A DNA stretch of 44,169 nucleotides from an uncultured Erysipelotrichaceae bacterium (GTDB lineage: Bacteria; Bacillota_I; Bacilli_A; Erysipelotrichales; Erysipelotrichaceae), in the NCBI GenBank assembly GCA_903789495.1, contig CAIFEQ010000016.1, positions 1 through 44,169 of the forward strand. The letters run 5' to 3'. Below are positions 1-8,539 of the stretch, piece by piece. Numbering within the stretch: the stretch's first letter is position 1; each line of letters opens with the position of its first letter. Position numbers and translations under genes: made by a program. The notes under the pieces are model-generated. The model ran no database searches, was not told the DNA's origin, and worked only from the letters and a program-made list of their open reading frames with translations.

Positions 1-108
1 ATCATCATGACATCTCGCACTCTCCTTTCACAGGTACGGATTATCGAGCGCTTACAGGAATTCTTCCACAATGCCCTGGTGTATGCAAAAAAGCTGAAAG
101 CTAAATAA
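1..108 (+). CDS. C-terminal end of an unidentified protein (partial)
   Basis: Reading frame 1 is open from the left edge of the window to a TAA at 106-108 and gives a basic, helix-like tail ending in AKKLKAK. The other two plus frames give poorer-looking protein or early stops. The rest of the gene lies outside the window, so no family can be assigned. The next gene converges on it from the opposite strand. It may be a real gene end or a chance open frame. Confidence 0.35.
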   Translation: MIMTSRTLLSQVRIIERLQEFFHNALVYAKKLKAK

Positions 109-188
109 AAGATGATACAAGTAAGCCTTTCAGCCTGGTTGTAAACATTGGAACTATTGACTGTATCGATTATTTGTACCTGTCAGCA

Positions 189-2339
189 TCAGTAATTGAT
201 TTCCAGCAAGGTCCATTCATCGTTTTCATACAGAACCGTTGCTTGTCCTTCACTGACTATCTGAGCATAGGCATGTTCATAGTATCCGCCTGTATCATTC
301 CAGAGTACCAATGTGCTGCGCATGATCAGATAATCAGGATTGTACATAGTTATCAGTTCCCAGAGGCGTGTATAATCCGCATCATTAATATCCCCGAACG
401 GATGCTTTATATCACTGCTGACCCGATATTTGTTCGGGTAAAGAAGCTGCATAAACAGTTCGATCTTATTAAAAGTGTCTTCTTTGGTGAAGGAATCACG
501 GATTTCAATTGTAGTAACTGGCGTAATCACCTCACTGACATACGCACGAAGGCTTGCATCCTGAGAAAGGATGACTGGCCTGCTTGTTTTGGATCTATAG
601 ATATTTTCATAAATATAGTCATACATATCCATGGTGCTGTCAGATACTTTATAGACCCAGTTATAGTCTTCCTCGTTATAAGCCATCCAAGTTACCTTTG
701 CGACAGTCATATTTGGATAGTCTATGAAAACTAAGGCAGCAGCAGAGATGCTGAGAGAAATAATGAGTGGTACTGTACGAGGAATATGCTGTAACAGTTT
801 TTCCGCATTATGTATCAGGAAAATCAGAGTGAGCGGATTGACTAGAATATCAAATAAGCGATGATATTCCAGCTTGAGAATATTTGTTGCAAGGTACGGT
901 TCTGTCAGAGGATTGATAAACATAACCGCAATGAAAACAAGCAGTATTTTCAGACTCTTATTATCTTTGAAATTAAAGAATATCAGTATGACAAACAAGT
1001 ACATGATGATATTCCGGATCAGTTCTACAGTGTCCTGATGAGTCGTGAAATTCTGAATCATGCTGTAATCACTGACCTGGATGAAAAAATAACTGTACCC
1101 GTAATAGGTGTTCCCGAGCGGATATGATTGGTAAATCATGTAAACAAATGCTAATGCCATCACTATACGCACAAAATACCCAAAAGCTTTCAGATGATTG
1201 CCAACCAGATAACTGATCCCGGCCAGCATGATCACAGAAAGAATAGCCAGGCATTCTGTAAACAGCCAATCCATGACAGCATCTTGAATCAATACAATCA
1301 GAGCAAATCTGATGATCGGCAGAAGTGAAAGACTCCAGGCAGCATAATGTCGCCAGGTCGCTTTAGGATTCAATGTTTCAACAAACAGCAATGCCGCCGC
1401 AATAGCTGTCATGGTCACCAGGTTCGTTGCACTGGCTGAAATACCAGCATACGTTACTACTGCAGATAAGAAATAAAGACGATAATCATGCGTATGCAGA
1501 TACAGATAAACGATAACCATACCATAACCGACAATCAGATTCCGGAAGGAGTTTCCAAAGAATGCCAGGACGGTATTGTAATAATTCGTATAGAACGGAG
1601 AAATCATCAGCATGCAAAGCAGCAGAGTGTACCATTTTCTGTTATCTTCATAGACAACTCTGACACTGCAGCACACCAGATTGCCGAGATTAAACCAATA
1701 AAGGACAGAGGCACCCCAGATATAGATCGGTGTCAGTTCTACTCTTTCGGGGTTCAAAAATTCACTTGCCAGTTTCAGATAACAGCCCCAAAATTGATAA
1801 AAACCTTGGAAATCGTCTTCTACGCGAATATTATCTTTTAAAGCACCTGAATACGTATTAAAGTAATAGAAATTATCCGCATTAGCTTGTTCGATGACCT
1901 GCGACAGATAATCTATAGAGTCAAAAAAACTGTTATTGGTATTCCACTGAGCAGCAACAATACCAAACAGAATTGCAATTCCCAGTCCGACAAGTAAAGA
2001 ACGGAAGTTCTCTCCTTGAGGCAGAATATTGGCTCGGCAAATTAGGCATAATATGGGTCCGCCAAGTATCAGGATCTCTATCAGCCGCATTCCTGCGATC
2101 GTTGACGAGGAATGAATAATGGCGTAAATATCAAAAATTTCAAAAACTGCAAATATGAAATAAACGCCAAAAAATGTGGCGTCAATCTTTTCAATAGCCG
2201 GTATTAGTTTTTGAAAGGCTTTCCCATAGAAATATCCGCTTATCAGCAAGAATATTGCCAGAAGACAGGCGATTGAAAATAAATCAGAATCCCAGTTCTG
2301 CAAATAATACCCGATATTTGCTGTGGCTTCCATCAACAT
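189..2339 (-). CDS. Large polytopic membrane protein, GT-C-like, polysaccharide associated
   Basis: A 716-residue protein with about a dozen hydrophobic segments between residues 20 and 550, followed by a soluble C-terminal part of roughly 170 residues (from about VFIDYPNMTV) that would lie outside the membrane. This layout is typical of GT-C-fold glycosyltransferase-like proteins that use polyprenyl-linked sugars, and such proteins often sit beside cell-wall or capsule loci. I see no motif that names a substrate or a known family with certainty. No good ribosome binding site precedes the ATG at 2339; a second ATG two codons later is equally possible. It is divergent from the XRE-UDP-glucose dehydrogenase gene, with 410 bases of AT-rich sequence between them, so the two may share regulation. 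A role in modifying or assembling the polymer made by the neighbouring locus is inference from position. Confidence 0.6.
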   Translation of the reverse strand: MLMEATANIGYYLQNWDSDLFSIACLLAIFLLISGYFYGKAFQKLIPAIEKIDATFFGVYFIFAVFEIFDIYAIIHSSSTIAGMRLIEILILGGPILCLICRANILPQGENFRSLLVGLGIAILFGIVAAQWNTNNSFFDSIDYLSQVIEQANADNFYYFNTYSGALKDNIRVEDDFQGFYQFWGCYLKLASEFLNPERVELTPIYIWGASVLYWFNLGNLVCCSVRVVYEDNRKWYTLLLCMLMISPFYTNYYNTVLAFFGNSFRNLIVGYGMVIVYLYLHTHDYRLYFLSAVVTYAGISASATNLVTMTAIAAALLFVETLNPKATWRHYAAWSLSLLPIIRFALIVLIQDAVMDWLFTECLAILSVIMLAGISYLVGNHLKAFGYFVRIVMALAFVYMIYQSYPLGNTYYGYSYFFIQVSDYSMIQNFTTHQDTVELIRNIIMYLFVILIFFNFKDNKSLKILLVFIAVMFINPLTEPYLATNILKLEYHRLFDILVNPLTLIFLIHNAEKLLQHIPRTVPLIISLSISAAALVFIDYPNMTVAKVTWMAYNEEDYNWVYKVSDSTMDMYDYIYENIYRSKTSRPVILSQDASLRAYVSEVITPVTTIEIRDSFTKEDTFNKIELFMQLLYPNKYRVSSDIKHPFGDINDADYTRLWELITMYNPDYLIMRSTLVLWNDTGGYYEHAYAQIVSEGQATVLYENDEWTLLEINY

Positions 2340-2680
2340 AATGATTTCTACATCTACAGATAAAAAGCTGAGCTATATAAACACGTTCAGTACTATACCA
2401 TACGCTGAATGAATTTTGCACCGTAATACTTAATATCTCAGCATCAGTATTTGTCATTCAACTAATATTGAAGAAATGATTAAGCATTGTGTGTCTGAAA
2501 CTATATGATATGTAAAACTTAAAAATTATTATGACGACAGCTTTGGTAATTTATAAACATAATTGGTAAGCACAATAAGTTCAACTGTTTAATGATTTTA
2601 CACTCTATGATTATCTTACATGTTCTAGTCAATGTTTCTGTAAAGAACATTTTAATTCCTTGCATTTTAAGTTTACATGC

Positions 2681-2686
2681 TATAAT
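2681..2686 (+). promoter_or_regulatory. Extended -10 promoter for the XRE-UDP-glucose dehydrogenase gene
   Basis: TATAAT preceded by TG and one base (TGCTATAAT). A weak -35-like TTGCAT lies at 2660-2665 with a short 15-base spacer, so the extended -10 probably carries recognition. Transcription would start near 2693, leaving a leader of about 57 bases that contains the palindrome at 2721-2735. Confidence 0.55.
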
Positions 2687-2720
2687 GCTTACGTTTTCAT
2701 GTGCCAATATTTATCAATTA

Positions 2721-2735
2721 GTCATTATCAATGAC
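2721..2735. promoter_or_regulatory. Perfect palindrome, candidate operator GTCATT-ATC-AATGAC
   Basis: Two 6-base arms separated by three bases form a perfect inverted repeat between the promoter and the ribosome binding site of a gene that encodes an XRE-type helix-turn-helix domain. XRE-family regulators commonly bind short palindromes of this size near their own start. Autoregulation is inference. Confidence 0.5.
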
Positions 2736-2749
2736 ATTTTGGAGGCCTT

Positions 2750-4234
2750 ATGAAGTCGTTTTCACAGAATTTACTGATTACAGAGATTGTTTCTGCACGC
2801 AAAGCAAAGCACATGACGCAGCAGCAGCTTTCAGATGCCAGCGGGGTAAACCGTGGCATGATCATTCGGATTGAATCAGGCGATTATATTCCTTCCATTG
2901 AACAACTGGATCATCTATGTGCTGCTCTCGATCTGGATCCCAGCAACTTTTATATCAATAGCAATAGCAGCGAGAAACTTCCTAAAGCTTCGCCTCTGAA
3001 TATTGCAGTGGCAGGTACTGGCTACGTTGGCCTGTCCATTGCAACGCTGCTTGCTCAGCACAATCACGTTACTGCTGTTGATATCAATCCTGAAAAGGTA
3101 AAACTGATCAATCAGCGCAAGTGCCCGATTCAAGACGAGTATATCGAAAAATACCTTGCTGAGAAGGAGTTAGACCTTACCGCAACACTAGACGGTGAAA
3201 GTGCCTATAAAAATGCTGATATGGTTGTCATTGCGACGCCTACAAACTACGACAGTGAAAAGAACTATTTTGATACTTCAGCAGTAGAAGATGTCATTGA
3301 ACTTGTCCTTAAAGTCAATACAAATGCCATCATGGTCATCAAATCTACTATCCCAGTCGGGTACACTGTCCGTGTTCGTGAGAAATATCATACTCCCAAC
3401 ATCATCTTCAGCCCGGAGTTTTTAAGAGAGTCCAAAGCTCTTTATGATAATCTGTATCCCAGTCGGATTATTGTAGCGACGGATCCGGACGATTCGAAGA
3501 TTGTTAAGGCATCACATACTTTTGCAGCATTGCTGCAGGAAGGTGCATTGAAAGAGAACATAGACACTCTTTTCATGGGTTTCAATGAAGCAGAAGCTGT
3601 CAAGCTATTTGCCAATACGTACCTAGCACTTCGTGTTTCTTATTTTAATGAGCTGGATACTTATGCAGAGTCAAAAGGCCTGAACACAGCAGAAATAATC
3701 AATGGCGTTTGTCTAGATCCTCGAATTGGTACGCATTATAATAATCCGAGCTTCGGCTATGGCGGTTACTGTCTGCCAAAAGATACAAAACAGCTTCTTG
3801 CCAACTATCAGGATGTACCGGAAAATCTGATCAGAGCTATTGTAGAAAGCAATCGAACAAGAAAAGATTTCATAGCGGACAGAGTGCTGACAAAGGCAGG
3901 CTACTATGGCTATGCTAAACAGCATGATTATTCAGCAACCAAGGAAAAGGAGTGCACCATCGGTGTTTATCGACTGACCATGAAATCTAACAGTGATAAT
4001 TTCCGTCAATCCAGTATCCAGGGTGTTATGAAGAGAATCAAAGCAAAAGGAGCTACCGTTATTGTTTATGAGCCCACTCTTGAAAACGGCAGTACTTTCT
4101 TTGGCTCTGAAATTGTCAATAACCTGGATGAATTTAAGAAAAGAAGCAACTGCATCATAGCGAATAGATATAATAGCTGTCTCGATGATGTTAAAAATAA
4201 GGTATATACAAGGGACTTATTTCAAAGAGACTGA
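2750..4234 (+). CDS. UDP-glucose 6-dehydrogenase with N-terminal XRE DNA-binding domain
   Basis: Residues about 7-65 form an XRE/Cro-type helix-turn-helix ([20 protein letters not shown], then an IRIESG recognition region). A short linker near residues 66-83 leads into a complete nucleotide-sugar dehydrogenase. Its Rossmann motif GTGYVG is at 89-94, followed by VDIN (110-113). The catalytic cysteine is in [10 protein letters not shown] (Cys341), and the C-terminal UDP-binding domain is present. The enzyme oxidises UDP-glucose to UDP-glucuronate in two NAD-dependent steps in the cytoplasm, a precursor for capsule. Family members usually begin right at the Rossmann strand; here that strand has no methionine, and a TGGAGG site precedes the ATG at 2750, so the fusion is genuine. 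The GT4 gene follows 57 bases later, probably in the same transcript. UDP-glucose is the commonest substrate of the family, but another UDP- or GDP-sugar cannot be excluded. Confidence 0.9.
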   Translation: MKSFSQNLLITEIVSARKAKHMTQQQLSDASGVNRGMIIRIESGDYIPSIEQLDHLCAALDLDPSNFYINSNSSEKLPKASPLNIAVAGTGYVGLSIATLLAQHNHVTAVDINPEKVKLINQRKCPIQDEYIEKYLAEKELDLTATLDGESAYKNADMVVIATPTNYDSEKNYFDTSAVEDVIELVLKVNTNAIMVIKSTIPVGYTVRVREKYHTPNIIFSPEFLRESKALYDNLYPSRIIVATDPDDSKIVKASHTFAALLQEGALKENIDTLFMGFNEAEAVKLFANTYLALRVSYFNELDTYAESKGLNTAEIINGVCLDPRIGTHYNNPSFGYGGYCLPKDTKQLLANYQDVPENLIRAIVESNRTRKDFIADRVLTKAGYYGYAKQHDYSATKEKECTIGVYRLTMKSNSDNFRQSSIQGVMKRIKAKGATVIVYEPTLENGSTFFGSEIVNNLDEFKKRSNCIIANRYNSCLDDVKNKVYTRDLFQRD

Positions 4235-4291
4235 TTCGTAATATTTTTTACTTATCAAATCTAAGCAATCTGGCAGGAGAATACCATTAAA

Positions 4292-5455
4292 ATGAAAGTA
4301 CTATATCTTGACCCTAGAGGAGTTGATTCTACTGGAAACTATACAAAAGGGTTAACATCTGCTTTAAGTTCCTTGGTTGATTTGACAGTAATTACAAATT
4401 ATTATTTTGAAAAACCTGTTAACAACAGTAATTATCATCTGATAAAAGGGTTTTTCCGTGTTTCTGAGCACATGAAAAAAAATACTTTGCGCAAAATAAC
4501 CAGAGGAATCGAATACATATTTGAATATAAAAAAATAATTTCTTATATTAATAAAAACCACTTTAACATTATCCATATAAATTGGCTTTTATTTTATACT
4601 ATGGATATCCGCTTTCTCAAAACTATTAAACGCATTTTAATAAAAAGAAACGATGCTTGTAAAATTGTTTATACCGCTCACAATGTACTACCACATGTAA
4701 ATGGGACTAAGAGTATTGAACAACTAAGGAAAATATATAACTTAGTTGATGTAATAATATTACATGGGGAAAGTATAAAAAAAGAATTTGTACAATATTT
4801 TCCAGAATATGAATCTAAAGTTTTTATACAGTATCATGGTGCAAATGAAAATATTAATATAAATTATAACATTAACAAAATAGATAAAAAATTAATTGAC
4901 GAAGTGTCCAAATTTAATAAGCATTACATTTATTTTGGTAACATTTTCTTCAATAAAGGCTTAGATATTTTGTTAAACATATGGTGCAACTCTTTTAAAG
5001 CCTCAGATATACAGCTGATCTCAGCAGGAAGAATAACCGAAAAATATGAAAGCTTAGAAAAAGCAATGGCACTTGCAAAGCAAAACAAAAACGTACTCAT
5101 TCTAGACCATGTAGACGATAACACATTGAACTATTTAATAAATATATCATCTTTAATTATTATGCCGTATAGACATGCAAGTATGAGTGGTGTTGTTTTT
5201 ACTGCCGCTGATTTTTCAAAAACAGTGCTAACTACTGATAAAGGTGCAATAAAAGAATATCTGGTAAATAATTATGATTCGTTTATAGTTACAGAAAATC
5301 AGCTGGAAAATCAACTTAAGAAAATATCTGTTATGGATAATAAAGATCTTGAGCAAATGGGCGCGCGTTTACATGAAGATATATATAGCAAATTTTCCTG
5401 GCATAATATTGCAGTTTCTCTAGTGAATCAGTGTTATTTAAATACGAAGTCTTAA
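4292..5455 (+). CDS. Family 4 glycosyltransferase
   Basis: A 387-residue soluble GT-B-type glycosyltransferase. The N-terminal domain carries the pattern VYTAHNVLPH near residue 130. The C-terminal domain has YFGNIFFNKGLDILL and a late region (IIMPYRHASMSGVVFTAADF, then TDKGAIKEYL) that matches the GT4 nucleotide-sugar binding pocket, although the usual EX7E motif is degenerate. It would transfer one sugar from a nucleotide donor during repeat-unit assembly; donor and linkage cannot be read. AGGAGA precedes the ATG. It is much more AT-rich than the upstream dehydrogenase, which suggests separate acquisition, and it converges on gmhA with 44 bases between the two stop codons and no clear terminator. 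Confidence 0.85.
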   Translation: MKVLYLDPRGVDSTGNYTKGLTSALSSLVDLTVITNYYFEKPVNNSNYHLIKGFFRVSEHMKKNTLRKITRGIEYIFEYKKIISYINKNHFNIIHINWLLFYTMDIRFLKTIKRILIKRNDACKIVYTAHNVLPHVNGTKSIEQLRKIYNLVDVIILHGESIKKEFVQYFPEYESKVFIQYHGANENININYNINKIDKKLIDEVSKFNKHYIYFGNIFFNKGLDILLNIWCNSFKASDIQLISAGRITEKYESLEKAMALAKQNKNVLILDHVDDNTLNYLINISSLIIMPYRHASMSGVVFTAADFSKTVLTTDKGAIKEYLVNNYDSFIVTENQLENQLKKISVMDNKDLEQMGARLHEDIYSKFSWHNIAVSLVNQCYLNTKS

Positions 5456-5499
5456 ACTAATACAACTGCTGTTGTGTAATGGCAAAAGCACTATACCGT

Positions 5500-6156
5500 T
5501 TAGATTATATTTTCACCAAAGAAATGATCTTCAAGCATTAAACAGAGGCAATGGTAAACAGGAAGATGAAGTTCTTGAACCATATAGGTTTCTGTTGCTG
5601 GAACTTTTATTGTAACATCTGCAAATTTAGCAAGTTCACCTCCATCATTTCCGGTTAATCCGGTTACCTTTATATTCATTGCCTTGGCAACAATAGCTGC
5701 ATTAATAATATTTTTACTGTTGCCCGACGTTGATATGGCCAAAAACACATCTCCACTTCTTCCAAAGCCAAATAATTGCTGAGCAAATACGCCTAGACCA
5801 TCTACGTCATTTATATATGCGGTTGTTAATGCCTCATGAGCTACCAGTGGAACTGCAGTAAGACAACATTCGAGATTATCCGCTAAATATTTTCCTCTCT
5901 TATAATCAATCGCAATCAACTTTTCCTCAAAATCCTTTGGCACTTTGCGTTGCTTTTTAAAGCTTTTCATCAGCTCACCAGCTATATGTTCAGAATCAGC
6001 TGCAGAACCACCATTCCCAGCAATCAGCAGTTTATTATTATTTTCATACGCGTTCTCAATGATTTTATATGCCTCAACAATTTCTTCATAACAGCAAAGT
6101 AATTCTGGATATCGTTCAGTTAGTCTTTCGATATATTTAATTAATCTAGTTTCCAA
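5500..6156 (-). CDS. gmhA: Sedoheptulose-7-phosphate isomerase
   Basis: A 218-residue SIS-domain protein. GNGGSAADSEHIAGEL near residues 48-63 and STSGNSKNI near 143-151 are the sugar-phosphate binding loops of GmhA. A late histidine/glutamine-rich stretch (VQELHLPVYHCL) fits the metal-binding helix of the family. GmhA converts sedoheptulose 7-phosphate to D-glycero-D-manno-heptose 7-phosphate, the first step of heptose activation. The start is a TTG at 6156, with AAGGAG seven bases before it. It is the last gene of the long minus-strand polysaccharide operon and lies 21 bases after the hddC-gmhB fusion. Confidence 0.92.
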   Translation of the reverse strand: METRLIKYIERLTERYPELLCCYEEIVEAYKIIENAYENNNKLLIAGNGGSAADSEHIAGELMKSFKKQRKVPKDFEEKLIAIDYKRGKYLADNLECCLTAVPLVAHEALTTAYINDVDGLGVFAQQLFGFGRSGDVFLAISTSGNSKNIINAAIVAKAMNIKVTGLTGNDGGELAKFADVTIKVPATETYMVQELHLPVYHCLCLMLEDHFFGENII

Positions 6157-6177
6157 ATGTTTTCTCCTTATAATATT

Positions 6178-7464
6178 TTAAATATATTTCTCTGTGAATT
6201 CTTTCAATGAAGCAACAGATACATCTTGACCGACATTTTCATTTCCTATGAATGCAGTTTTACAGCCGGCATTATACCCAGCCTGAACATCATATTTACC
6301 ATCACCAACCATCCAAGACTTTGAGAGATCGATATTATAATCTTTCATTGCACGTAAAAGCATTCCTGGTTTTGGTTTCCTACAATCACAGTCTATTTTC
6401 AATTCTGGGACTTCACCTTCAAAGCCTTTATCGGGATGATGTGGGCAAAAATATATGGCGTCCAAATAAGCTCCCTCATTTCCTAACAATGTTTCCATTT
6501 TATTGTGTATTTCATATAGTTGTTGAAATGTAACTTCACCTCTTGCTATTATCGGCTGATTTGTTACGACAATTGCCAAGTATCCGGCAGCATTTATTTT
6601 GCGAATTGCTTCTGCGACGCCATCAATTAACTCAAATTGATCAATGTTCGTTAGGAAGCCAACGTATTTATTAATGGTACCATCCCGGTCTAAAAATATT
6701 GCTTTTTGTTTATTTCTTAGATTCTTAGCTTGAATTCTTCCTTCTTTACAGTCTTTGCAAACTGTGTAATATCGGTCTGGGGTGCCCATGTCCTTAACAT
6801 ATTCAGGGCTATCATAGCAAAACATTTTTCCTGTTCCACAAAGTGGTTTTAGCAGTTGACGATCCAAATCCACTTTTGGCGTATTAACTGAGGCATTTAA
6901 GATAGCTGGATTAATAATATGTAGGCCAGCGTTTACACGATTTTTATACCAAGTTGGTCTTGGATCTTCCTTGCTCAGCCATTGTTTAACTGAGCCATTT
7001 ACATCAGCAATTATCAAGCCACTGTCATATGGATGACTGTTAGGGTGTGTAAATAATGTAACGAGCCCTCCTTGTTTACGATGGTATTTAATAAATCGAC
7101 TAAAATCGACATCAAATACCGAGTCTGCGTTTAAAAGCAAAAAGTCCTCAGTAAGTTTATCCCGTATTTTAAATAAAGCACCAGCATTTCCAAGGGGCTC
7201 TTTTTCAAAATAGTATTGGATATGTACACCAAAAGGTTTTCCAGTTGATGGAGACACCCCTGATCCATCACCAAAATAATTCATGATGGTTTGTCCCAAA
7301 TGATTCACTGTAATAATGATATCCGAAAGCCCCTGTTTTTGAAGGCATTCTATCTCACGTTCAAGAACAGGTATCCCATCAACTTTAATCATCGGTTTTG
7401 GTATATCACTCGCTACGGTAGCTATTCGTGTTCCTCTGCCACCAGCCATTATTACTGTTTTCAT
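6178..7464 (-). CDS. hddC-gmhB: Bifunctional heptose-1-phosphate guanylyltransferase / heptose-bisphosphate phosphatase
   Basis: Two complete enzymes are fused in 428 residues. Residues 1 to about 240 are a sugar-phosphate nucleotidyltransferase: the signature MAGGRGTR is at 6-13, with KPMIKVDG next and a metal-binding LNADS near 111. Residues about 253-428 are a HAD phosphatase of the GmhB type: DRDGT at 259-263, VVTNQ near 300 and GDGKYD near 388, with a zinc loop formed by Cys340, nearby histidines, Cys359 and Cys361. The phosphatase removes the 7-phosphate from heptose 1,7-bisphosphate, and the transferase then makes GDP-D-glycero-alpha-D-manno-heptose. The fusion joins the last two steps of the pathway; separate genes are the more usual arrangement. 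It overlaps hddA by four bases, so translation is probably coupled. Confidence 0.92.
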   Translation of the reverse strand: MKTVIMAGGRGTRIATVASDIPKPMIKVDGIPVLEREIECLQKQGLSDIIITVNHLGQTIMNYFGDGSGVSPSTGKPFGVHIQYYFEKEPLGNAGALFKIRDKLTEDFLLLNADSVFDVDFSRFIKYHRKQGGLVTLFTHPNSHPYDSGLIIADVNGSVKQWLSKEDPRPTWYKNRVNAGLHIINPAILNASVNTPKVDLDRQLLKPLCGTGKMFCYDSPEYVKDMGTPDRYYTVCKDCKEGRIQAKNLRNKQKAIFLDRDGTINKYVGFLTNIDQFELIDGVAEAIRKINAAGYLAIVVTNQPIIARGEVTFQQLYEIHNKMETLLGNEGAYLDAIYFCPHHPDKGFEGEVPELKIDCDCRKPKPGMLLRAMKDYNIDLSKSWMVGDGKYDVQAGYNAGCKTAFIGNENVGQDVSVASLKEFTEKYI

Positions 7465-8471
7465 TGCAAGCCTTCATCCGGATTGTAAGATTCCGGAGTA
7501 TAATGAATGACTCTAGTGCCGCCATTTTCAAATCTAAATGGTATATACATTAAATCCTTCATAGCTTGGCGAACAGAATTTTGATACTCAGGTTGTACAT
7601 AAAAAAGTAAAAATCCTCCGCCGCCAGCACCAAGAAGTTTTCCGCCTAATGCACCCGCATTAATACCTTTCTTATAGAGAAAATCAATTTTTTCGGTAGT
7701 TACTGCCGCACCCATCCCTCTTTTTATTTTCCAATCGTAATCCAGCAGTCTTCCAAAATTGTCCAGATCTGAATGTTTATCAATTAACACCCTTTCAGCT
7801 TCATCCACCAATGATAACATTTCTATTAATCTTGCAGTTTTATCTTCATTCTTTGCCGAATTTGCTTTTTGAATATCCGACGATAGTCTTGTGAAACCGG
7901 TAAAAAACATCATCAAATTGTCATTGAGTTGTTTTTTCCGTTCCGGAGAAATTATTATTGGTAAAACATCAAAACCATCATTATTAAAATTAATACGGTT
8001 AAAGCCACCATAAGAAGCAGCTATTTGGTCTTGCCAACCGCCTGCCTCATTACACATCACACGTTCAAGATAAATCGCATCTTCCGCAAGTTTTTGCTTA
8101 CTAACATACTTTCCTTTTAATGCATAAAAAGCATTAAGCATTCCAACTGCGAAAGAACTTGATGTACCCAAACCCGACCGAGCTGGAAGATCAGCCTCAT
8201 ATGTAAGCCTGATCTCGTGCATATCTAGCATCTTCATTGCATTTCTGATAGCAGGATGCTTAATATCATCAACACATGATACTCTTTCAATTTCAGAATA
8301 TGATAATTCTGTTTTATAGCTGAAAAATCTTGGAAGATGTCTTACATTAACATAGCAATATTTATCAAAAGTTGTTGACAACACTGCGCCACCATATTTG
8401 CGAAAAAAATATTCCATGTCTGTCCCACCTCCAAAAAAGGACATTCTGAACGGCGTTTGTGTTATCACCAT
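7461..8471 (-). CDS. hddA: D-glycero-D-manno-heptose 7-phosphate kinase
   Basis: A 336-residue GHMP-family kinase. The N-terminus MVITQTPFRMSFFGGGTDM, the ATP-binding loop PARSGLGTSSSFAVG near residues 95-109, and the C-terminal glycine motif GGKLLGAGGGGFLLF near 287-301 are all intact. HddA phosphorylates heptose 7-phosphate at the 1-position to the alpha-1,7-bisphosphate, the commitment to the GDP-heptose branch rather than the ADP-heptose branch of LPS. AGAGGA precedes the ATG. Its neighbours hddC-gmhB and gmhA complete the pathway, so the call is firm despite similarity to other GHMP sugar kinases such as fucokinase. Confidence 0.9.
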   Translation of the reverse strand: MVITQTPFRMSFFGGGTDMEYFFRKYGGAVLSTTFDKYCYVNVRHLPRFFSYKTELSYSEIERVSCVDDIKHPAIRNAMKMLDMHEIRLTYEADLPARSGLGTSSSFAVGMLNAFYALKGKYVSKQKLAEDAIYLERVMCNEAGGWQDQIAASYGGFNRINFNNDGFDVLPIIISPERKKQLNDNLMMFFTGFTRLSSDIQKANSAKNEDKTARLIEMLSLVDEAERVLIDKHSDLDNFGRLLDYDWKIKRGMGAAVTTEKIDFLYKKGINAGALGGKLLGAGGGGFLLFYVQPEYQNSVRQAMKDLMYIPFRFENGGTRVIHYTPESYNPDEGLQ

Positions 8472-8539
8472 AAAATTTCCTCTTCTCTATTTTGACGTCT
8501 CCAAGCCAATAAAATTAGCATCTATAATATCTTATTAAA

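Larger units (their letters stand above)
2340..2749. promoter_or_regulatory. Divergent AT-rich intergenic region of the polysaccharide locus
   Basis: This 410-base stretch holds no convincing gene. It contains an extended -10 promoter for the rightward gene (TGC before TATAAT at 2681-2686) and a perfect palindrome at 2721-2735. Nearer the leftward gene lie separated half-sites resembling that palindrome (GTCATT at 2453-2458 and AATGAT at 2475-2480). A ribosome binding site, TGGAGG, sits just before the ATG at 2750. The leftward promoter is not obvious. Confidence 0.6.
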
